From: an uncultured Verrucomicrobia subdivision 3 bacterium | GTDB lineage: Bacteria; Verrucomicrobiota; Verrucomicrobiia; Limisphaerales; UBA11358 | Length of the DNA stretch: 43,942 nt | Assembly (NCBI GenBank): GCA_903833055.1 | Contig: CAILDU010000148.1 | Span: 1 to 43,942, forward strand | Direction of reading: 5' to 3' | In this document: positions 7,671-14,962 of the stretch, piece after piece | Layout: the number at the start of each line of letters is the position of its first letter | Numbering within the stretch: position 1 is the stretch's first letter | Notes under the pieces: model-generated | Seen by the model: the letters and a program-made list of their open reading frames with translations, nothing else | What the model was told of the DNA's origin: nothing | The model's database searches: none | Made by a program: the position numbers and the translations under genes

Positions 7671-9032
7671 TCAAAACAACGATCCTTGAACTTGCTTCGC
7701 CGGCCCTTCAGTTCCCCACAATTTCGTTATCATTTCTCGCTGTGGCGTGAAGGGGCATTTGGCTTTGGGCTGCTTTTGGGTTTCGTCGATGTGTTGGAGA
7801 GCTAATTGCGCACCCGTTATCAAAGCCGTCTTGCCCAACTTCTGATTCAATTCATGTGTCGCATCGTCCAGAGCGCCCCATCGCTCCTCATTCGTCCTGC
7901 CCCATAAAGTTGGATGAGTGTCTAGTCGCTCCAAATTAAACATCGCAATCCTGATTTGCCTCACCGGTCTTTGTCTCCCACCCATGATTTCCCTGAACAT
8001 CTGCTCCAAAACTGAATTGATCACCGAATTCAGAAACTGCGGATGCTTGAACCTGAAACTCGTCCCAACCTCCGTAAAATCGTTGAACCTGACGGCTAAA
8101 CTAAATTCCCTGGCCTGCATCTGTTCCCGGCGCAATTGACCAGTTAAACGCGTAGCCTCACTCAACATAAATGTCAGAGCAGCTTCGTAATCATGTTCAT
8201 CTTGAGGCAGCGTAGTGGAGCTTGAAATCGTGGTTCGGTCTTTGATTTCCAATACCAGAGGCTCGTTCCACTGCCCATTCGAGAACAACCACATCTGCTG
8301 TCCCCAAATCCCAAACTTCTGCTTCAACAACATCGAAGGAAGTTTAGCGATATGGCCGAATGTCAAAGCGCCTAACGCAGCCAAACTTCGCTGCCTATTC
8401 TTGCCAATCCCGCTCATCTCTTGAACAGGTCGGTCTTTGAGAAATTCCTTTTCTCGACCAGCTTCCACTTCCAGAAAGCCCACGCCTTTTGCAGCATCTG
8501 TCGCGAGTTTTGCCATTTTTGCAGAGTTTCCGAGGCCAGCAGTGACAGGCAATCGAACCTCTTTTTTAATGCGTGACCTAATGTTCTGGACGTAATCGGT
8601 GGGTGTTGTGTTCCTCCAAATACATTCGTCAAAACTGGTCAAATCCAGAAAGCCCTCGTCAATGCTGTAAGGAACTAAGGTCGGTGCGTATTCCTCCAAA
8701 ATCAAAAACATCTGCCTGCTCAATTCTCTGTAAGCGTCGTAGTGAGGCCGGCAAAGAACACCAGATGGACACAACCGCTTCGCCTCAAAACAAGCCGTGC
8801 CAGTCTTGATGCCGTATTTTTTAGCTAGTCGATTTGCCGCGATCACAATGCCATCGCCTCTTCTCCCACCACCGACCCAAACTGGCCTGCCTTCCAAGCT
8901 CGAATCCAAAGCAATCTCACAGCTGGCGAAAAAAGAATCGCCATCTACGTGCAGGATTCGGTTGTTGCGTCGGCTCATTGGCAGCAGACACGTTACGTCT
9001 TCCGCTGCCTCCGTCCATGCCAAGTTGTTCAC
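7671..9032 (-). CDS. Y-family translesion DNA polymerase
   Basis: A 453-aa DinB/UmuC-type polymerase. The palm carries ILHVDGDSFFASCE (about 27-39, with the first metal-binding Asp) and SIDEGFLD (123-130, with the second Asp-Glu pair). The fingers contain IVIAANRLAKKYGI. HhH-like MSGIGKNRQRSLAALG follows, then a little-finger domain (about 265-370). The extreme C-terminus ends QGSLF, which fits the QxSLF-type sliding-clamp binding motif. The GTG start at 9032 overlaps the stop of the upstream gene (GTGA); an ATG at 8978 (MSRRNNRILHVDGD) is an alternative. It is co-transcribed with the small gene at 9029-9268. I leave the symbol blank because DinB, UmuC and ImuB-like forms cannot be separated by eye. 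Confidence 0.92.
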   Translation of the reverse strand: MNNLAWTEAAEDVTCLLPMSRRNNRILHVDGDSFFASCEIALDSSLEGRPVWVGGGRRGDGIVIAANRLAKKYGIKTGTACFEAKRLCPSGVLCRPHYDAYRELSRQMFLILEEYAPTLVPYSIDEGFLDLTSFDECIWRNTTPTDYVQNIRSRIKKEVRLPVTAGLGNSAKMAKLATDAAKGVGFLEVEAGREKEFLKDRPVQEMSGIGKNRQRSLAALGALTFGHIAKLPSMLLKQKFGIWGQQMWLFSNGQWNEPLVLEIKDRTTISSSTTLPQDEHDYEAALTFMLSEATRLTGQLRREQMQAREFSLAVRFNDFTEVGTSFRFKHPQFLNSVINSVLEQMFREIMGGRQRPVRQIRIAMFNLERLDTHPTLWGRTNEERWGALDDATHELNQKLGKTALITGAQLALQHIDETQKQPKAKCPFTPQREMITKLWGTEGPAKQVQGSLF

Positions 9033-9268
9033 ACAGGTAAAAGCCTCGGAAAATAGATCGGTTTACGTTCAGGTTCTTGGCGATGGAAATGTGTAAAAAC
9101 AATTTCATGGGCGAACAGCGAAGCCCACTCAAATGCAGTGGTTCGATCTTGGTCAGTTCCGCCAATCAATTCGTGTTGGCCGTTGGGAAGCTTGACGAGT
9201 TTTGCCTGACCAAATTGACGGATCAGTGTTGTGCGATAGCGTAGTGGAATCAGATTTTTCAGTTTCAT
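9029..9268 (-). CDS. small conserved-looking partner of the Y-family polymerase
   Basis: A 79-aa protein (MKLKNLIPLRYRTTLIRQFG...). It has a basic N-terminus, a compact middle (AKLVKLPNGQHELIGGT) and a Trp-centred helix (AFEWASLFAHEIVFTH). Its TGA overlaps the GTG of the polymerase by 4 bases, so the two are almost certainly translated together. The upstream palindrome at 9294 lies 26 bp before its ATG. The position resembles the small regulatory or accessory partners in SOS mutagenesis operons (UmuD-, ImuA-like), but there is no protease motif (no S/K dyad) and no RecA-like motif. Function unknown. Confidence 0.75.
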   Translation of the reverse strand: MKLKNLIPLRYRTTLIRQFGQAKLVKLPNGQHELIGGTDQDRTTAFEWASLFAHEIVFTHFHRQEPERKPIYFPRLLPV

Positions 9269-9293
9269 ACGCCACTACTTTACGGGAGAGGGT

Positions 9294-9310
9294 TGGACAT
9301 CCGCTGTCCA
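9294..9310. promoter_or_regulatory. perfect palindrome upstream of the polymerase operon
   Basis: TGGACA-TCCGC-TGTCCA is a perfect 6-5-6 inverted repeat 26 bp upstream of the ATG at 9268 on the minus strand, where an operator would sit. The operon encodes a translesion polymerase, so a damage-responsive repressor (LexA or another) is the obvious candidate. The box is not the Escherichia or Bacillus LexA sequence and the regulator is unknown. Confidence 0.55.
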
Positions 9311-9441
9311 GGTAAAATATTTATCGGGAGTATTTTCTGCAGCTACTGGAAATCGGGTCGCATTTTTATGACACAAATAGCGCTTCCCTTTTTTGGGAAT
9401 CCGTCCAAAGTTATGTCAGTTCTTTTAACAACGCAGTAAGG

Positions 9442-9611
9442 CATCAGAGTGATGCGGATGTAAATCCGCATCCAGCAACCTGGCAGGAGTAAGCTAAGGT
9501 GCTTTTCGCCGTAGCCCACAAGGGCGACGGCGGATGTGCGAAGACCGTGTGGTCCTCGAATGAAACTCCCCTGGAAACTGATGCCGTCGTTTTATTCACG
9601 ACGGCATTTTT
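9442..9611 (+). ncRNA. candidate structured RNA / terminator-ended leader
   Basis: The 388-bp gap from 9269 to 9656 holds no convincing gene but is packed with helices. GCATCA/TGATGC (9442-9456) competes with a 9-bp GATGCGGAT-GTAA-ATCCGCATC hairpin (9452-9473), because both use the same GATGC. AGCA(A)CCT pairs with AGGTGCT (9475-9504). GCCGT-a-GCCC-ACAA-GGGC-g-ACGGC forms a long hairpin (9509-9532). GACC-GTGT-GGTC (9543-9554) follows, and the segment ends in an intrinsic terminator (9581-9611). The order, with alternative helices first and a terminator just before an ORF, suits a riboswitch/attenuator or an independent small RNA. I could not match it to SAM, cobalamin, c-di-GMP, T-box, tmRNA or 6S consensus. 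Confidence 0.5.
9581..9611 (+). terminator. intrinsic terminator
   Basis: ATGCCGTCG, a 9-nt loop and CGACGGCAT form a perfect 9-bp stem followed by TTTTTGTTTT. It ends only 15 nt before the ATG at 9627, so it would act on a transcript started upstream (attenuation) or close a small RNA. Confidence 0.8.
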
Positions 9612-9626
9612 GTTTTCAGGCCTCTG

Positions 9627-9893
9627 ATGCGTGCTGGCAACCAAAACAACACGCATATGAAAAACGAAATCAAAGCGGTGGCGCGAGCCCAAGCCGGCAA
9701 CGCCAATCATCATCTCTGGAACAACAACGGCACCTGGTGGTGCCATCTGACGCTACATCTGTCAGATTATACCAAGCGCCGGTTGCGCTTGTCGCTGGGA
9801 ACTCACAACTTGACCGACGCCCGATGCCTGCGGGATTCCCTGCTGGCGCTGTTCGGCTGCCGGGTGCCATCCTCAACGACGGAGGTCGCATGA
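9627..9893 (+). CDS. mini protein resembling the N-terminal arm domain of tyrosine integrases
   Basis: An 88-aa ORF (ATG 9627 with AGG 6 nt upstream; an internal ATG at 9657 would give 78 aa). The core NGTWWCHLTLHLSDYTKR followed by RLRLSLGTHNLTDARCLRDS has the layout of the three-stranded arm-type DNA-binding domain at the N-terminus of phage and transposon integrases (aromatic beta strand, basic strand, 'SLGT.d...A...r' helix). No core-binding or catalytic (R..HxxR..Y) domain follows, so this is only the DNA-contacting piece. It sits directly after the structured RNA and terminator. Its TGA overlaps the ATG of the next gene by 4 bases, implying coupled translation. It may be a domesticated excision or regulatory factor, or an integrase remnant. 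Confidence 0.65.
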   Translation: MRAGNQNNTHMKNEIKAVARAQAGNANHHLWNNNGTWWCHLTLHLSDYTKRRLRLSLGTHNLTDARCLRDSLLALFGCRVPSSTTEVA

Positions 9894-10984
9894 ACCTTGA
9901 AATCATTTCTCCGGACATAGCGAATGGGGTGGACGTGCAACCAACCGTCGATATTCCCACTCGTAATCAGCTGCTAGAATCCTATCTGCAACGGGATGAC
10001 GCGGTCTGCCGCGCATTCCTAGACCAAAGCGCAAGCCCAGCGGACACAGAGGCGGTCCGGCTATTTTTTCCTTTTGTGCGAGAGCTCACGGCCTGTCGTG
10101 TCCCACGGGAATGGAGCAATGTTTCCGATTGCCTATTCTTTGCGTATTTCGCCGGACACAGTCTGGGTCGCCGTCATCCGGAATTGCAGGAAGAAATATT
10201 GCCGGGCGATGAAGTGCGCGAGGCCATCCGCCGGCTGCAAGTGCTGCATCAAAGCGCTCAGGGCGAGCGGTTGAACTGGCGCAGCCTAGACCATGCGTTT
10301 GAGACGGTGGCAGAATCCCATCGGCCCAAGGACGACAGCGTGAATACGAATGCATTGGTAAGCACGCTGCTGCTAAAATCGGCACGCGCAGGTTACGCCG
10401 CTGCGACGGTGGCATTGACGGATCCAGTCGTATTCGACCTGCTGGATGAATCGGTTGGGCGGCCTTTTCCAGCAACCTTTGAACGGGCTTTAGCAGCGGC
10501 TCCCTGGCGAACGCATGAAGAGGGTTGGCTATACCTGCCGGCACATCCGCTGCTGCGGTTGGCGCGAGAGCTGTATCCGGAACATTCGCTGGAGGGAAGA
10601 ACGGTGCACGGATTTCTGGAGGAACAGCTGCAAGTGTTCGGGGTAAAAAGCGAACAGGACTGCCCGACCGGTGAACTGGATCTGCTGGATTGGGTAGACG
10701 CCGGACTAACCTTCGGCCGACGACTGAAGAAGGAAAACCCGCAGTTATTGGCAGACATCCTCAAGGAAAGCGAAGGCAAACGGCTGCAAGATTCGCGGGC
10801 GGTGATCGAGCGGGTCACCGCCAAGGCTGGAAGCCATGAGCCGGTCCGATTGATCCGTCCGCTATTGGAATGGTATCGTGAAACGCATCAACCCGGCGAG
10901 CCACGCATTTACGGACAGCAGTTAGGCCGGGTAGGAGCCATCGCGGATTTTGCGGTGTGGATACCGTGGCTAGCTGAGGCCTGA
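9890..10984 (+). CDS. unknown helical protein with internal repeat, 364 aa
   Basis: The ORF track starts this frame at 9536, inside the structured RNA and across the mini-integrase ORF. The real start is the ATG at 9890, overlapping the previous stop (ATGA), giving 364 aa (MNLEIISPDIANGVDV). It appears mainly alpha-helical and soluble, with no signal peptide and no catalytic motif I recognise. Two segments resemble each other: about 80-104 (FAYFAGHSLGRRHPELQEEIL) and about 264-291 (LDWVDAGLTFGRRLKKENPQ, then LLADIL). This suggests an internal duplication of an 'aG.slGRR....P.L...IL' unit. Possibly a partner of the mini protein before it; function unknown. Confidence 0.75.
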   Translation: MNLEIISPDIANGVDVQPTVDIPTRNQLLESYLQRDDAVCRAFLDQSASPADTEAVRLFFPFVRELTACRVPREWSNVSDCLFFAYFAGHSLGRRHPELQEEILPGDEVREAIRRLQVLHQSAQGERLNWRSLDHAFETVAESHRPKDDSVNTNALVSTLLLKSARAGYAAATVALTDPVVFDLLDESVGRPFPATFERALAAAPWRTHEEGWLYLPAHPLLRLARELYPEHSLEGRTVHGFLEEQLQVFGVKSEQDCPTGELDLLDWVDAGLTFGRRLKKENPQLLADILKESEGKRLQDSRAVIERVTAKAGSHEPVRLIRPLLEWYRETHQPGEPRIYGQQLGRVGAIADFAVWIPWLAEA

Positions 10985-11040
10985 TTGTCGAATGAAAGCC
11001 AGAACTTGAAATCCAAATTGTCTGGGAGCAGACTCGCATA

Positions 11041-11571
11041 GTGCAATCGTTGGCGGACATGGCGGCGGTTTTGAATCGATCCACGGTTTATTTATCGGGA
11101 TTGCAGAAGCGGTTTGAACTGCCTGCCATTGAAACAACCCACCACCCAGAAGCGTATTTGGCCTTCGTTCGCACCGTCATTCATCTGCGGACTTTTGGGG
11201 TTTCCGAAGAATCGCTGCGTGAATTGTGGTTTCTGGAAAAGAAGCTTTTGACATTGCTGCACATTGACACGACCGGCAGCAAAACTTGGTTTCTGGATGC
11301 GTGTGGAAAAGCCACCCATCCTGAACGACGGCTTTTATTGAGCAACTACGATCTGGGCATTCGGCTAGGTTCGGCTCAAGAATTGCAGGCGGGCTTGGAT
11401 TTCAGCGACAAATTGCCTGAACTGTTCGAAGGCAAGGAAATGGGTGAGGATGCTTTGCGAGTTTTTGACCAGTGCTTAAAAGCGCGCAAAGATATTTTGA
11501 AGGAGGTGGCCGTTGAACTGCCTCAAGTGCGTGAATCGGTGAAGTGGGCGGGACATCTGCCTAAAGGTTAG
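11041..11571 (+). CDS. MerR-like winged-helix protein
   Basis: A 176-aa protein, GTG start at 11041 (GGGAG 12 nt upstream). The N-terminus QSLADMAAVLNRSTVYLSGLQKRFELP has the MerR-type 'HTH then wing' order, and AYLAFVRTVIHLRTFGVSEESLRELWFLEKKLLTLLH resembles the second helix pair and 'vs..elr.l' segment of that fold. No metal- or ligand-binding Cys cluster is present. In-frame codons before the GTG (EIQIVWEQTRI) are open back to a TGA at 10993 and read like continuing protein, so a non-standard upstream start or a lost ATG is possible. It is followed after 3 nt by the DUF429-like gene, an evident pair. Confidence 0.65.
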   Translation: MQSLADMAAVLNRSTVYLSGLQKRFELPAIETTHHPEAYLAFVRTVIHLRTFGVSEESLRELWFLEKKLLTLLHIDTTGSKTWFLDACGKATHPERRLLLSNYDLGIRLGSAQELQAGLDFSDKLPELFEGKEMGEDALRVFDQCLKARKDILKEVAVELPQVRESVKWAGHLPKG

Positions 11572-11574
11572 CCT

Positions 11575-12351
11575 ATGCCCCAATTTGAACGCTACATTGG
11601 CATAGACTACTCCGGCGCCGAGACGCCGACCTCAAGTTTGAAAGGGTTGCGTGTGTATTCCGGCGACTGGTTGATGCCTGCCTGCGAAGTTCTGCCGCCA
11701 CCCAGTCCGCGCAAATATTGGACGCGAAAAGAAATTGCCGAGTGGTTGGTGTCGCAATTGAACTGCAACAAACCAATCATCGTGGGCATTGACCATGGTT
11801 TTTCATTTCCACTGAAATATTTTCAAACGCACAAACTGCAGCATGATTGGCCGGCTTTTTTGGAGGATTTCCAAAAGCATTGGCCGACCGATGAGCCGAA
11901 TGTCTATGTTGATTTTGTTCGGGACGGACTCAACGGCAATGGTGCTGCAAGATCGGGCCAAAGCCGTTGGCGAAGGTTGGTTGAGGAGCGAGCCCGCGCC
12001 AAATCGGTGTTTCACTTTGATTGTCCAGGATCGGTTGCCAAGTCAACGCATGCCGGGCTGCCGTGGTTGCGCTTCATTCGACAGCGATGCCCGCAGGTCC
12101 ACTTCTGGCCATTCGATGGTTGGGAGGTGCCATCAGGGAAATCTCTGGTGGCGGAAATTTATCCAGCGCTCTGGATGCGCCAGTTTGCGCGAGAAGGACG
12201 CAATGAAGACCAGCAAGCAGCATATGCGGTGGCTGAATGGCTTCGGCAAACTGATTTAGCTGACGCTTTACCCGTCTACTTGAATCCTAAACTTGAAGAT
12301 GCCCAGCGGAAACAGGCGTTGATTGAGGGATGGATTTTGGGGGTAGCTTAA
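11575..12351 (+). CDS. DUF429-like predicted RNase H-fold protein
   Basis: A 258-aa protein. RYIGIDYSGAETPTSSLKGL at the N-terminus and PIIVGIDHGFSFPLKYF (about residues 61-78) carry the two strand-Asp motifs of RNase H-like folds. Later AEIYPALW and the C-terminal DEDQQAAYAVAEW-type acidic helix (NEDQQAAYAVAEWLR) complete the pattern seen in DUF429 proteins ('E.yPa', 'D..DA..a'). The family is predicted to act on nucleic acids but is not well characterised. It begins 3 nt after the MerR-like gene and should be co-expressed. The overlapping plus-strand ORFs at 11843 and 12021 are shadows. Confidence 0.7.
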   Translation: MPQFERYIGIDYSGAETPTSSLKGLRVYSGDWLMPACEVLPPPSPRKYWTRKEIAEWLVSQLNCNKPIIVGIDHGFSFPLKYFQTHKLQHDWPAFLEDFQKHWPTDEPNVYVDFVRDGLNGNGAARSGQSRWRRLVEERARAKSVFHFDCPGSVAKSTHAGLPWLRFIRQRCPQVHFWPFDGWEVPSGKSLVAEIYPALWMRQFAREGRNEDQQAAYAVAEWLRQTDLADALPVYLNPKLEDAQRKQALIEGWILGVA

Positions 12352-12455
12352 AAGCAACGAAGGAATTTTTGTCCGCTGCAAACAATCCACTTTTCAAACT
12401 AGCGGAGCAACAACTTCGCATTCAGTTTCACCCACCATTCAGGCGCACTTGGCTA

Positions 12456-13841
12456 TTACAAATGCCGGTAATCCTCATGCTGCAGCCAGGACGGTGGTTC
12501 GATGCGCTTCAGTTCACCATCAGCGCATTGGTTGAAGCGAGCACCCTGACGAACAAAAAACGCCTTCAAATTGTCGTCCGATCCAAACGTCTTCACCGCA
12601 TCCCGATCAAATGCCACATCCAAAACATAGCTGTCCACTGGATCACTTTCTTTGATGCGTGGCCGTTGCGTGTAAGCCGCTACCCGGATTTGCTGCGTCA
12701 TTGGCAAATAAGAGAACAATTCGGCCGCCAAAAACAGACACTGCCCCATCACCAGTTGCGCGTAATCTGATTGCCGTTCAGCTTGGTCACGGCGCACATC
12801 CTTGGCAGTGCCGTTCTTTTGGATCGCTTTGACCGTCTCGGGTATGACGTCTTCAATCTCCGGCAAATCTAGGTGCAGGCAAACGGTATCAGCCTCGTGC
12901 AGAAAATAATCACAGTGCGTCTTGAATGGCAGATGTAATCCCGTCAGCACTTCGGCCATGGTGTGATCCATTTCCTGCAAATCACCGGCCAACAGCTTTT
13001 GCACCCAATCAATCCGCTTAGCTTCGGTTTCATCCCATGTCCCTGATTCTGCTGCCACCGCCTGTTCGTATTGCTGAATCTGGTCATTGTATTGCTGTTG
13101 CATCTGGGCTTCACGTTCGGGCCAGGCTGCTATCAAATCCGTCTTGGCATCACTCCGGGCCACAAACCTAGGCAGAAACTTGTTGATGCCGGTATGCTCT
13201 TTGGCCGTCAATTCATCCAGCAGTTTGGCCTGTTCCACCTCCATATCGGGAGGAGTTGGCGGTTGGATTTGAGATTGAAAAGGACGTTTATTCAATGCTG
13301 TCTGCCATTCTTCTGCAGATGCGATAGCCGGCAGTGGTTTCCAGAAGTTGAGCAGATGCTGATATTCTTCGGCTTCGGTTTGGAGCTGAACTTGCAAATG
13401 TTCCAGCTTTTCCTTGAGTTCGTTGGCCGCGATCATGGTCTCCAGTTTTGCTGATGTGAGCCGGCGACCTGTATCCGGATCCATCATTTTGAACCGTGGA
13501 TCTGCGATATAGCGACGGGCTTCTTCCGGACTGACTGCCATGTTCTGGGTGCCCTCCTGAAAAAGCTTCACGGCAGCTTGGTCGTTCTCCCGGTTGCCGA
13601 TGCTTTTGATCTGGTCTTCCGTTAATGCGGGTGCTGGTGCTGAATACGAACGTGAAGTGCCACCAATGCGTTGGCGGTAGCTCATACCAGTGCCGGGCAG
13701 ACCGACGCTGGCGTAGGTTCCGCGTGAACCAAAATTGAGATGCGCTCCACGAACGCCGGCACTCAACGAAACACCACTACCGCTGAAGTTGAGCTTCAGG
13801 CCCGGCAAAATACCAATGCGTCGGCTGAATCGAAATCCCAT
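12456..13841 (-). CDS. DUF4236-domain protein with long helical region
   Basis: The N-terminal ~60 residues from MGFRFSRRIGILPGLKLNF through GLPGTGMSYRQ match DUF4236 (Arg-rich start, 'PG..lN.s..G.s.s.G.rG', 'GlPGTG.sY'). For that reason I start at 13841 rather than at the TTG at 13892 used in the ORF track; this gives 461 aa. A long charged section (about 100-300) follows with coiled-coil character (MIAANELKEKLEHLQVQLQT...; QYNDQIQQYEQAVAAE). A C-terminal region rich in aromatics lacks known motifs. DUF4236 is a short beta module of unknown role often joined to other parts. There is no membrane helix. It converges with the DUF429-like gene. Confidence 0.75.
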   Translation of the reverse strand: MGFRFSRRIGILPGLKLNFSGSGVSLSAGVRGAHLNFGSRGTYASVGLPGTGMSYRQRIGGTSRSYSAPAPALTEDQIKSIGNRENDQAAVKLFQEGTQNMAVSPEEARRYIADPRFKMMDPDTGRRLTSAKLETMIAANELKEKLEHLQVQLQTEAEEYQHLLNFWKPLPAIASAEEWQTALNKRPFQSQIQPPTPPDMEVEQAKLLDELTAKEHTGINKFLPRFVARSDAKTDLIAAWPEREAQMQQQYNDQIQQYEQAVAAESGTWDETEAKRIDWVQKLLAGDLQEMDHTMAEVLTGLHLPFKTHCDYFLHEADTVCLHLDLPEIEDVIPETVKAIQKNGTAKDVRRDQAERQSDYAQLVMGQCLFLAAELFSYLPMTQQIRVAAYTQRPRIKESDPVDSYVLDVAFDRDAVKTFGSDDNLKAFFVRQGARFNQCADGELKRIEPPSWLQHEDYRHL

Positions 13842-13943
13842 AGGCTTTTGACTATTTTTGGCTGTTTGATGGCAAACGGCAAGACCCTTCAAAAAGATGA
13901 TTCGAGGTGAAAGTCATCTGGTTGTGGCAGAGGTTTCATGAAA

Positions 13944-14177
13944 TCAGATCCATCCCTGCACCCATTTCGTCGGATCAGTCAATTCCTCCCACCTCATCGT
14001 AAAACTGCGCTTAGTCAACACCGCCTCCATCACCACCAACTCAATCAGGTGCTTGGGCTGTTCCGGATCAATCACCTTCGTCACCAGAAAATGCTTCTCC
14101 TTTTCTTTAGGATTCACCGCCGACCATTTGCTCAACCTCAGCTTCTTGGGGTTCAGTGGTCGGTTGGATTGTGTCAC
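13944..14177 (-). CDS. TIGR02450-like Trp-rich small protein
   Basis: A 77-aa protein with GTG start at 14177. It contains LSKWSAVNPKEKEKHFLVTKV near the start, a central acidic segment, and EAVLTKRSFTMRWEELTD with a C-terminal WVQGW. The order 'kL..SKWTa..P..kEKHF.V' ... 'eav.tkr.....W..L.d...W..GW' is that of the small TIGR02450 family of unknown function. Full length for that family. It stands alone on the minus strand upstream of the DUF4236 gene and could share its promoter. Confidence 0.8.
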   Translation of the reverse strand: MTQSNRPLNPKKLRLSKWSAVNPKEKEKHFLVTKVIDPEQPKHLIELVVMEAVLTKRSFTMRWEELTDPTKWVQGWI

Positions 14178-14258
14178 AGATTTAGTTTGGAATGAAATGG
14201 CCTAATCACGAACAAAAAAAATGAGCTGAAAAGCAAAAGGCGTATTGTCTCCATCACT

Positions 14259-14651
14259 ATGAAACCTTCCCCAGACAATTCGGCGAGTGAATTTGCCAAG
14301 ATCATGACTGCTGCTTGTGTTCGGCGCGGTTATTTGGAAAAACTCCATTCCGGCATCACTCCCATTACAAAAACCGGTGATTATTCTGATGTGAAGGTGA
14401 TTGATGCTGAAGGTCGGGAAATTCCATGGAACCAAGTTTCTCGAATTAATCAGAGCGAAATGAAAACTTTGATCACTGGAATCGTTGACCGCATATACAC
14501 CTTTTTGAGCAGAACTTTTTTATGCTCGTTTAATGATCAGGAGTTTAATCGGGCGTTGGAGAAATCAGCTTTGCCTTGGACAAAAAACTGGGATGAGCCG
14601 AAATATTTGCCTGAATTTTTGATGCAGGTGAATGAGGAAGATCGGAAATGA
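14259..14651 (+). CDS. hypothetical protein
   Basis: A 130-aa ORF starting ATG (MKPSPDNSASEFAKIM). Probably a soluble mixed alpha/beta protein: RRGYLEKLHSG..., then GDYSDVKVIDAEGREIPWNQVSRINQSEMKTLITGIVDRIYTFL. The acidic C-terminus includes DEPKYLPEFLMQV. Composition and codon use look like real coding DNA and no better ORF lies opposite. No family recognised. Confidence 0.55.
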   Translation: MKPSPDNSASEFAKIMTAACVRRGYLEKLHSGITPITKTGDYSDVKVIDAEGREIPWNQVSRINQSEMKTLITGIVDRIYTFLSRTFLCSFNDQEFNRALEKSALPWTKNWDEPKYLPEFLMQVNEEDRK

Positions 14652-14962
14652 GGTTGGTGATGTGGTTGAATGGGCTTACGATTGATTTGGGTTAGCCGAT
14701 CAAGATTAGTGTCTTTATGTGGATAGACAGGTGGAGCTTGTGCGTCCGGGCTAAAATCCCATTTGATATACGGTGCTGTAATTGGCAGAAATCAAATTTA
14801 GGGATTATACAGTTTACAGCAGCGAGTAGCCATCAACGAGAATTCGCACCAACGCCATGCGCGCAGATTAACGGTTCGCCGCCGCTGGCAAAAGAATTTC
14901 CCGATGGTGAAATGACTTTAGCTTTGCCGTCGCTTACGGTTTAATGTCGCGAATTTATTGAC
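14652..14962. other. 311-bp intergenic region before lspA
   Basis: No ORF with coding character is visible; the 75-aa ORF at 14717 has no plausible composition. The region should hold the lspA promoter, but I see no clean -35/-10 pair. No strong hairpin with a T-run is present either. Confidence 0.5.

Noticed and set aside
9558-9585. Hammerhead-like words (GAAAC, CTGATG)
   Set aside because: The strict CUGAUGA core and the three-stem arrangement are absent, and CTGATG belongs to the terminator stem.
9442-9611. Known riboswitch or 6S/tmRNA
   Set aside because: No consensus core of SAM, cobalamin, c-di-GMP, T-box, tmRNA or 6S could be matched; kept as an unclassified RNA.
9536-9889. N-terminal extension of the 482-aa ORF
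   Set aside because: It crosses the structured RNA, the terminator and the mini-integrase ORF in another frame; the 4-base ATGA overlap marks 9890 as the start.
12330-12770. 146-aa plus-strand ORF
   Set aside because: Mostly antisense to the DUF4236 gene and starts inside the DUF429-like gene.
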